Source of the DNA: Datisca glomerata
Lineage: Eukaryota > Streptophyta > Magnoliopsida > Cucurbitales > Datiscaceae
Assembly: GCA_003255025.1 (NCBI GenBank)
Contig: QANY01002872.1
Span: 371,738 to 435,737, forward strand
Length of the DNA stretch: 64,000 nucleotides
Direction of reading: 5' to 3'
Positions 56,900-64,000 of the stretch are shown in pieces. Under the pieces are notes generated by a model, which saw only the letters and a program-made list of their open reading frames with translations, was not told the origin of the DNA and did no database searches. Within the stretch, counting starts at the first letter, position 1. Every line of letters begins with the position of its first letter. Position numbers and translations under genes: made by a program.

Positions 56900-57965
56900 T
56901 CAACTAATTTGATCTAATTCCTCAACTTTTTAATGTTCAATCCTTCAATCAACCAATCACGAAATACAAAACCATCCCAATATTTCAGAAAAATATGCAA
57001 CAAAAATTTCTTTCTTATTGAGCCTTCATTTGCTCATTTGAAAGATCCAGCTCAAATTGCCAAAACCCATTTCATTCCTAAATTCCATTATGTCTCTTGA
57101 CATAATAACAAAAGTCTCAGTTTTTATAGAGACATTCTCTTAGAAATAAAATTCATAAAAATTAGCCCAATCATAAATTCTGAGGAAAGAATCATTTACC
57201 ATTCTTTTTTTATCCTCAGAATCATAACTACAGAGGTTTGAAAGAATCCATGCTTCAAGTTCTAAAATACTTTTAAATAAAAACAATATAATTAGTTTGA
57301 TTATATTGATGCAAGGCACATGATTTCTTGCATTAAAGTAGTGATTTTTCTCATTTTTGATTTTTAAATTTTGATAACAATTTCAAAATTAATTTTTCAA
57401 ATTAGTTGTTAACATGGTGTCCATTTATGGTCTTACCTTAGAACTTTTTCTAGTTGATTTACAACAATATTTCTATTTTTTTAAAGGTTTACAAACCCTC
57501 ACCAATTGAGGTCTTAGTTCCTCAATTAATTTATTTTTCAATAAAATACAAAATACCTTAGATTTTGAAATGACAATACTCGGTTGAAAATGAAATTCTC
57601 ACCAGAGAGTATTATGTTAAATGGTGAGATAAATTGAATACCCAGAAAATTATTGCATCCATCAATTATGAATTTGCAAGTGTCTATCCCTTTACGAGAC
57701 TAGCAAATCTTTTTATCCAAGCTCCATTAATAATTAATGAGCCCATTTATCTAGCTTCATAAATAAAACTATCCAGTTTAAATTCTTTCACACCCAAACC
57801 AAAACCTGAATCCAAACCATCTTCGAAGGGTAAATCAAATGCCGCAAAGCTAAAGTCCAAATCGAAACAAAAATTATTGCAAAGCTTTCTTCTCCCCCTC
57901 GACAACAATACTGATTCTGATTCTGAATCATCAGTAGAGTCAAATCATCTAATAAAAATAAAATG
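56900..57965 (+). pseudogene. pararetrovirus downstream ORF of unknown function (broken)
   Basis: Frame pieces read HLKDPAQIAKTHFIPKFHYV, then LSFYRDILLEIKFIKISPII and, near 57595-57730, EREYYVKWWDKLNTQKIIAS, YPFTRLANLFIQAPLIINEP and a Ser/Lys-rich tail (57780-57965, PKPKPESKPSSKG). A YVKWWDK-type segment recurs, as far as I remember, in plant genome sequences next to caulimovirus-like polyproteins. No catalytic motif seen. Stops and shifts throughout. Confidence 0.55.
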
Positions 57966-58039
57966 TTAATCATCCAAGACTCTCCTCAGCAATTTAGCAA
58001 TATCGATCTCAGTGATAAAAAATAAATTCAAAATCAATC

Positions 58040-58510
58040 AGTAAATGAGCACAAGAATTTGTCATTGGCAAAATGCCAATGTTTAAAAAATCAAAATTAA
58101 AAGATTAAGTAATTTTGAAGAAATATCATGATGACATCTTACCACAATGCAACAATCATAATGATCTTCAAGATTATTAATAGCAACAATGACTTGTCCA
58201 ATCAAAAGTCAAGACACAACATCCAAGAGAGCAATTATGAAGGAATCAAATGCACATCAATAGTCACAATGAATTTTCAATGACAACAAATATGACAGAC
58301 AAATTATGAAGACACGAAGACCGATATAGCAATTATCGAGGCGATCTTTGTAATTTGTCTCTTTCTGTAATTATTGTACTAGTTATCAAATAATTAGGCA
58401 ATTATTCATACTTTTTACTATTTCTAGTCAAAAGTAGAAATGTAAAATATTTTTACTTTTGTAGAATAGAATAGTACATTAAGTGATGGGTTCCCGGTGA
58501 ACTCCACTTT
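58040..58510 (+). other. pararetrovirus intergenic region upstream of the promoter
   Basis: AT-rich, rich in AATGAC/TGACAA and ATCATGATG-like motifs, with no open frame. In caulimovirids the enhancer lies here; I see no clean as-1 (TGACG) pair. Confidence 0.4.
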
Positions 58511-58516
58511 ACTTGA

Positions 58517-58526
58517 CTATAAATAA
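58517..58526 (+). promoter_or_regulatory. pararetrovirus TATA box
   Basis: CTATAAATAA preceded by CTCCACTTTACTTGA and followed about 30 bases later by TTACTCAAGACTCG and a pyrimidine-rich leader. Position just upstream of the poly(A) signal and primer site fits the pregenomic RNA promoter. Confidence 0.7.
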
Positions 58527-58692
58527 CTAGCCCTCTCCTATTTATTACTCAAGACTCGTTTTCAACTCTTAACCATTTGAAAGAAAAATTGGTTTTTGAG
58601 AACAAAGCTTTCTTCCTCCCTCTTCTATAAATCTCTTTTCTTTTTTTTTCTTCAACGTTAATTAGTGAGCGAGAGCACTATTCAATTGTTCC

Positions 58693-58698
58693 AATAAA
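58693..58698 (+). terminator. poly(A) signal AATAAA of the pararetrovirus
   Basis: Lies about 170 bases after the TATA box. Caulimovirids have this signal shortly after the transcription start, so it is skipped once and used on the second pass, giving a terminally redundant RNA. Confidence 0.6.
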
Positions 58699-58820
58699 CA
58701 CTGTTTATGTAAGTTTTTAATCTTGTACCTCAATATAGTTTTCTATTTTTATGTTTAATTCTTGCATCTTAATGCCCCCTCTTTATTTGTGTTTAATTAT
58801 ACACTTCATTCCGCATCTTT

Positions 58821-58833
58821 TGGTATCAGAGCC
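58821..58833 (+). other. pararetrovirus minus-strand primer-binding site
   Basis: TGGTATCAGAGCC is an exact complement to the 3' end of plant initiator tRNA-Met, the universal caulimovirid primer. Unmutated. By convention it marks base 1 of the viral genome. Confidence 0.9.
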
Positions 58834-58847
58834 AAACCTGGTGGAGA

Positions 58848-58925
58848 GATTTACTATTTACTTAGTTTATCTGTATATTATTGCCCGTTATGTTTGGTTA
58901 TTGTTATTATTGTTGCAATTACAAT
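58848..58925 (+). repeat. right copy of the pararetrovirus terminal redundancy
   Basis: Repeats the sequence of 51563-51640, which precedes the movement-protein region. The offset between copies (about 7,285 bases) gives the genome unit length. Confidence 0.75.
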
Positions 58926-60456
58926 TACAATCCTCTAAAAGTCTTTAAAAAGTAGAATAATAAGTCCGTTTATTGCAAATTTGATAATTTTAACATTTTT
59001 TAACCTAAAAAGAACATTAGTTGACAGGAAAACCTAAAAAGAACATTTAATACACCTTACATTACCGTAAAAATATTCACATCATTAAAAAAAACCATTA
59101 ACATAAATTAAGCATTCAATCATGTAAGCACTTTATCACATGGGTGAAATGTACTTGCAAGAAGACAAATAAGAACACAACATCATAAAACTCATCCATG
59201 ATATCCTTTTTATGGTAAATATTCAAGTATGCATGAAATTTAACTTATCTCGAATCCAAATTAGGTCAAATAATCAACTCGAAAAACCTTAATTTTTGGA
59301 CGGTCCAATTAATTCATTGACTCCAACTTGCATCCATTTTGCTCTAACAACTATGTAACATCCAAATGTACTAATATTCATCATTTAACCTACTTAGGGT
59401 AGAATTCAAATTACTAGATCTATAGGGGCATTTCGATCAACTTACCCATACGGTGCCCAATATGAACACAAGAGTTGCCAATGGGTAGATGGTGTCGAGA
59501 GGAGTTCAAAAATGATATTCGTTTCGAATGAGTACGTCAGAGATGACCAGATTTGAATATGAAAATATTTTATTATCCTAACATCCAGATGAAGGAACTA
59601 CGGCTTTACATATGGTGGAAGTGAAAGAGGGTAATGAGAGAAGTCGGTTGATGGTGGTCGCCGGATGACAGAAAATGCCACCGGCTGAAATTTTCTTTCT
59701 TTGTTGCAGATATGTTGGTGCTCGGATGGTCACGAAAATAGTCTTGATAGAAAGGTAACGACGAGAGCTTTCTGTTGATGTCAAGATTGTCATGATCAGA
59801 TCATCGGAGAGAAAGATATCAACAGTTGAAGTTTCTAGCAACTATTTCTATCTCTCTTCCTTCTTTTCTCTCTCTTTCAGTATCAACTCTCTCCCTGAAA
59901 TGAATAACCATGAATCTCACTGTAATCCCATAATAATGATAACAGAGACTTAGGAATATCAGCCTAACAACATCATGATTTCATATTGAACGTTCTAAGA
60001 AAAATTCACTTCACTATTTAACATATGTAAGTATCCAATTTCATAAAGACGTAGGGTATTTTCATAATGGTAGAACACCTTGGAATTAGGATATAAATTC
60101 ATGAATCTCTTAATAACAACCATTTCTAACAAGTATCCAATTTCATAAAGACGTAGGGTATTTTCATAACAAAGCTGAAAGTCTATGATCAATAATATAC
60201 CTCAGTTCATGCAGTTATTAACCATATAAATAGTCAAACCATTTTCTAATCATAAAATCATAAATAAAAAAAATTATGCTCATTTTTGTCTTGTAGATAT
60301 TCATCTCCACACCAAAAACAACTTTAAACAAACATACAATGCAATCAATAAACACATACGTACACACACATCATAACACTCTAATTTCTGGCACGAACTT
60401 CTCAAAAATCACTTATAAATATATTTTAAAAGTCTACAGAATCTTAAAACCTTGAG
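58926..60456 (-). other. internal non-coding part of the small LTR element (right side)
   Basis: No recognised protein on the minus strand. The open frame at 59578-59841 has no family signature. Contains two exact 39-bp copies of AGTATCCAATTTCATAAAGA-type sequence (about 60028-60068 and 60131-60171). Confidence 0.55.
60028..60171 (+). repeat. 39-bp direct repeat pair
   Basis: The segment AAGTATCCAATTTCATAAAG plus GACGTAGGGTATTTTCATAA-like continuation occurs twice, about 103 bases apart, without mismatches that I can see. Confidence 0.85.
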
Positions 60457-60469
60457 TTCTGATACCAAG
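60457..60469 (-). other. primer-binding site (tRNA-Met type) of the small LTR element
   Basis: The minus strand reads TTGGTATCAGAAC beside the LTR, close to the initiator tRNA-Met primer site TGGTATCAGAGC. Confidence 0.75.
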
Positions 60470-60470
60470 C

Positions 60471-60851
60471 TGTAACACGTCAAAGACCAGGTAAGGTTAC
60501 ATCGGTAATTTAAAAAAAAAATGCAGAAGCTAGGTCAATTTATTTTCTTTTTTTTATGAAACCATTCATGATCATATAATTGTACAATATTTAATGAAAT
60601 CAAACATTTATGGAATGAAAAATCAGAACACGCTTCTAAATTTTAAGACCAGAAATTTATAGATAATTTTTTTATGTTTGAGAAATATTTTAAAGATATT
60701 TTCTAAATAACTAAAAGATCAACTTTAAATTTTAAATTTACTCAATTAATAAACTTAATTTCTCGTCTCGTGCTAGAACGCCTAAAAAGACTATTCACAT
60801 TCATCATTATAATTTATCGAAGTAACTTCAACCGGTGTTAAGGGTGTTACA
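60471..60851 (-). repeat. 5' LTR (right) of the small LTR element
   Basis: 381 bp with a perfect 8-bp inverted terminus, TGTAACAC...GTGTTACA. Confidence 0.9.
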
Positions 60852-61040
60852 GTGGTTTGTTTCGTCTCTAAACTATATAAATCATGCTAGGGGATTTTGG
60901 CATGGTGTAGCATGGGACCATTCCCCATTCCTCAAAGAATTTAGCAAATGGCCTTGACATTATTCACCTGATCCTTCACATCTACCATATTACTCACTAC
61001 CACGGTCTCATCTAACGCCTTTAATTCTTTTATTGGGTTA
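60852..61040 (-). pseudogene. Ty1/copia copy E, integrase core (minus), other side of the insertion
   Basis: The minus strand gives a SDRG(S)E-YGRCEGSGE segment, then RPFAKFFEEWGMVPCYTMP and RRNKP, the copia integrase core with stops. The frame continues into 50623 once the inserted element and one copy of GTGGT are removed. Similarity stops near 61040. Confidence 0.8.
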
Positions 61041-63948
61041 TGTAATACTCCAAGATCTCAAGGGGTAAATAAATCCTTGTTACACTCACACATATAAGTA
61101 TACTACATACGCAGCAGTGGCCGACTATAACTGGGTCTTGTGACCTAGTTGGCCGCTTACCCGACCCAGACAAATATCCATGTGAACTGGTTCAACCAAA
61201 CTTGACCAAACTTAACCAGACCAATTGGATAGGGCCAAACATAACTGGTTGAATCGAACCAAACCAGTTCAGTCCAAACAGACCGGCTTGAACTATTTTC
61301 ACCGGATTCATGCCAAGTTTTTTTTAACCCTTTCCGGTCCTTATCACCCTCCTAATTTTTTTTGTATAATTGTACTTAATGTAATGTGTGATTATTTTAG
61401 GTTAAATTCTTGAAAACCTCCTGTACTTTGACCTAAAATTACTTTACCGTCTTAAATTTAATCTTTCCTACTGGTTCTTAAATTTTCTCCGTCCATCAAA
61501 TAATCCTACTAGCAGTCAAATGCATGTTAATTCATCACATGCATGGCACATTTCAATTTATTTTCCAATTTTGTGCATGTCTTCAACCTTAGTTTTTCTG
61601 CAAAAGCACAGATTTTGGTCTTTGTAATTTTACACATTTATATTATCTAACAGAAAAAGAAAATACAAATATGGTAGTTTGAAAAATGAAGACACTAACA
61701 AAATTTCAGCTCTACTTGGATACAACCAAGAGGACAACTGTGACCATTTTTATGCTTCAAGAATTTATGTAAGGGAAATGATCATAAAGACACTCTCAAG
61801 TTCTATTGATGTGTGGATTTGTTGTGCTAATACAGGTTCTCCATTTATTTCAACTCTTGAGCTTGGACCCTTTAATCTCTTAGTATATGCTACTGATTGT
61901 GGGGATAAGTTTTTCATGCAAGTAGCTACTAGAGTTAATCATGGTACTCCTAATACCAATCCTACACGGTAATACGTAAAAATGAGTTTTCATTTTTCGA
62001 AACCCATCAAATCTTTATCTCCTCCTTTTCTTGAAGTCTTGCTCGAATTCGGCGATTTCTTTCTTATCCTCTCTATTAATGTTGAATTTCTAAAAAACCT
62101 GCTCGAGCTCGGCGATTTGGGCATGAGAATTTACGAACATATTTTCAAGATCCAAACATTGGAGTGGTGGGTCCCAGTAAATTTGTGGATGAATCTAGTT
62201 TCTTCTTCTAAGAGAATAGGGTTTCAACCCATCATAATTTTCTTGTTTGTTTTGAGAAATGTGAAATTGAAGAAGGAAATCAAGAATGTTGGAGGAATCT
62301 ATTAATAATATATATGGGAAAAATTAGATTGAGTTTGATTAAGAAACTTTTTTTATTGACTCGAGTATGTTTGAAAGAGAAGTTTGTGATTTTGAGAGAG
62401 AGGAAGAAGAAGAAAAATAAGACCGAGATGAGTGAGAGAGATTGTGAAAATGAGGGCGTTATCAGGGGTGAGGATTGCGAAATAATGAGGGGTATCATAT
62501 GGATTATAATGGTCACATGCACAGAGTTTGATCTGATATTTTGGGTCAGAGAGTTATTTGATAGATGGAGAATCTTTAGGGACTAGTAGGGAAGAGAAAA
62601 AAATTTGGGGGGTGGGGGAGTAAAGTGATTTTGGGTCAAAATGTAGAGGAGTTTTAGGATATAACCCTTGAATATTTGTTGATCTGAGATCTTTAGATTT
62701 CAGGTCAATAGTTGCTTAATATCTTTCATGCATGTCTAGCTAAGTGGACTTACATGGTGATGTGGCTCCTGTGTTGTGAACATAATGTACTTAAAATTTA
62801 ATACTTTTATACTAAATTCTTTCAATACTTATACATGTGTTCATGTATCTTCTTAATATTCTGTATCATGATGTTGTGACTAAGTTAATTACCATGTGCT
62901 GCATAAATGGATTAGGAAGGTTTACGCTACTCATACTTGTTATATTTTATATATTCAAGAACAAGTTGCACATTAGTCATAAATATGAGTTATATGAGTC
63001 ATGATGTTAATTTAAGTAAAGTGATTAGTAACAAGTAGTAGACTTAGACATATCAATTGGTTATCAAGTAACTAGACATTTCATGTCATGTTTTCATCTA
63101 TATGGTTGTAGTCACCATGTTCATGTTAGTGTTCTTATGGTTGAGATAGCCTTAAGTGACATCATCTTCAAGACACTCATTCTGTCATGTTGACGTTCAC
63201 ATTAGAAGGTATGTTTGTATTCATGTTCAAGTGTGAACAGTTCTAGTTAGATTGTTAATTGGGGGATATGCATAGTCTAATTGTGATCGAGCAAGTTAGA
63301 AGGACAGGTTCAAGATACATGTTAACTATGAATTATGATTAGTTAAGACACATTTAGGTACTTTACATAAATTCTTTTATGATTATGTCAACAAGTAAAT
63401 ATATTAAATTAAGGTACAAGTACATGGGTTATATGTTTTCATTCATGACATTTGATGCTTATAATTATGTAAGTTTGCTTGCTGAGTGTTTCTAATACTC
63501 ACCATCTCATAGTTGATTATGATGCAGGTGATGGCGAGCAACAAGAGTGAGGAACTGTCATGGCCAGCTAATCTAATAGCATAACTTAAGAATTTCAGTT
63601 TATGAGTAATTAAAAGACATTAGAAAGGGATTTTCGTAAAGTTACAGTTACTTTTGCAGTTTATGCTTTGCTATGTTTTCTATGATCAAATGTTAGATTT
63701 TTATGATTTATAGATTTATCTTACAGACTTTATTAGAAAGTTTAATATGCCAGTAATTGAGGTTTATTAATAAACTTTTAGGATGATCTTTTACTCCAGC
63801 TAATTCATGTTAAAGGTTTTCGATTAGGGTAAAATTAGGGTTCTCAATGTGAGAATTTTTTCAAATTAGAGTTTCATTCGAATTAGAGATTTTAAGTTGT
63901 GAAATTACATACATGTTTAACCCTTTGGATTTGGGGCTCACAAGTTAG
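61041..63948. other. unassigned sequence, possibly a long LTR
   Basis: Begins TGTAATACTCC exactly where copia E similarity stops. Contains a cluster of AACTGGTT/AACCAGTT/ACCGG motifs (61130-61310). Near 63480-63560 it has a GCTGAGT...ACTCACC-type stretch reminiscent of gypsy LTRs. No partner LTR or target duplication was found. Open frames at 61679-61972, 61982-62305 and 62314-62586 lack any family signature. Confidence 0.35.
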
Positions 63949-64000
63949 TGTTGGGCATAGTGCTCTCAAAGCATGTGTAAAGACATTTTAATTTGAAATT
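63949..64000 (+). repeat. start of another LTR of the copia A/B/C family
   Basis: TGTTGGGCATAGTGCTCTCAAAGC matches the LTR starts at 7275 and 45680 almost exactly. Continues beyond the window. Confidence 0.8.

Larger units (their letters stand above)
51563..58925 (+). mobile_element. endogenous pararetrovirus (Caulimoviridae-like), degenerate, near full genome
   Basis: Order seen: movement-protein-like region, coiled-coil region, coat region with CCHC knuckle, aspartic protease, RT, AlkB-like domain, a further ORF, promoter with TATA and poly(A) signal, tRNA-Met primer site, then about 75 bases repeating the sequence at the left end. This is a circular caulimovirid-type genome opened upstream of the movement protein, unit length about 7.28 kb. 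There are no LTRs or integrase. All ORFs carry stops and frameshifts, so no protein can be made and the copy is old. Genus not assigned. Confidence 0.85.
50624..60856 (-). mobile_element. small non-coding LTR retrotransposon split by a pararetrovirus
   Basis: LTRs at 50629-50998 and 60471-60851 are flanked by the identical 5-bp duplication GTGGT (50624-50628 and 60852-60856). A tRNA-Met-like primer site on the minus strand lies inside the right LTR. Without the pararetrovirus (51563-58925) the element is about 2.86 kb and has no recognisable protein, so it was non-autonomous. TGTAACAC/GTGTTACA termini are common in Ty3/gypsy LTRs; lineage is inference. Confidence 0.85.

Noticed and set aside
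51706..58000. Ty3/gypsy element instead of pararetrovirus
   Set aside because: No integrase, no LTRs at the ends, a movement-protein-like region before the coat domain, and a circular-genome redundancy next to the primer site.
61679..62586. Three adjacent open frames as possible host genes
   Set aside because: No recognisable domain, no consistent start or splice structure, AT-rich chance frames.

Overview
The window is AT-rich nuclear DNA from a flowering plant, most likely a eudicot. Evidence: plant Ty1/copia and other LTR retrotransposons, a CACTA-type transposon end, a caulimovirid-type endogenous pararetrovirus, fragments of recognisable plant genes with GT-AG introns, and one intact AT-hook (AHL) transcription-factor gene. 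I cannot name the species. No rRNA, tRNA or CRISPR was recognised. Two single unknown bases occur, near 8369 and 35260.

Layout. 1-5365: degenerate Ty1/copia copy A (plus strand) with two internal template-switch-like duplications and part of its 3' LTR. 5749 onward: a CACTA-like end followed by a series of gene fragments, all on the minus strand (NPG/NPGR-like TPR, Gfo/Idh/MocA oxidoreductase, TON2/FASS, MPDU1-like), interrupted at 7275-17271 by copia copy B, whose roughly 5-kb leader carries four tandem copies of a 1-kb unit. 24910-30396: a complete non-coding LTR retrotransposon with a 5-bp target duplication, a gypsy-type primer site and internal tandem repeats. 30414-32550: fragments of a GH9 endoglucanase and a TMEM205-like gene. 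34334-35233: the intact AHL gene (minus). 35397-40444: copia D (minus). 40882-47535: copia C (plus), same family as A and B. 48146-61040: copia E (minus), split by a small LTR element (50629-60851, target duplication GTGGT) that is itself split by an endogenous pararetrovirus (51563-58925). 63949-64000: the start of another LTR of the A/B/C family.

The most interesting part is the pararetrovirus. It reads as a nearly complete circular genome of about 7.28 kb opened with a short terminal redundancy: movement-protein-like region, coat region with a CCHC knuckle, protease, reverse transcriptase, then an AlkB-like 2-oxoglutarate/Fe(II) dioxygenase module where RNase H would be expected, a further ORF, a promoter with TATA box and poly(A) signal, and a tRNA-Met primer site. 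It is broken by many stops and frameshifts. AlkB domains are well known in plant RNA viruses; I do not know of a standard description in a reverse-transcribing virus and cannot search for one.

Almost everything else is dead transposon sequence. Only the AHL gene looks like a working protein-coding gene. The captured gene fragments could be transcribed together from a CT-rich leader near 22130-22720, but nothing in the sequence proves that.
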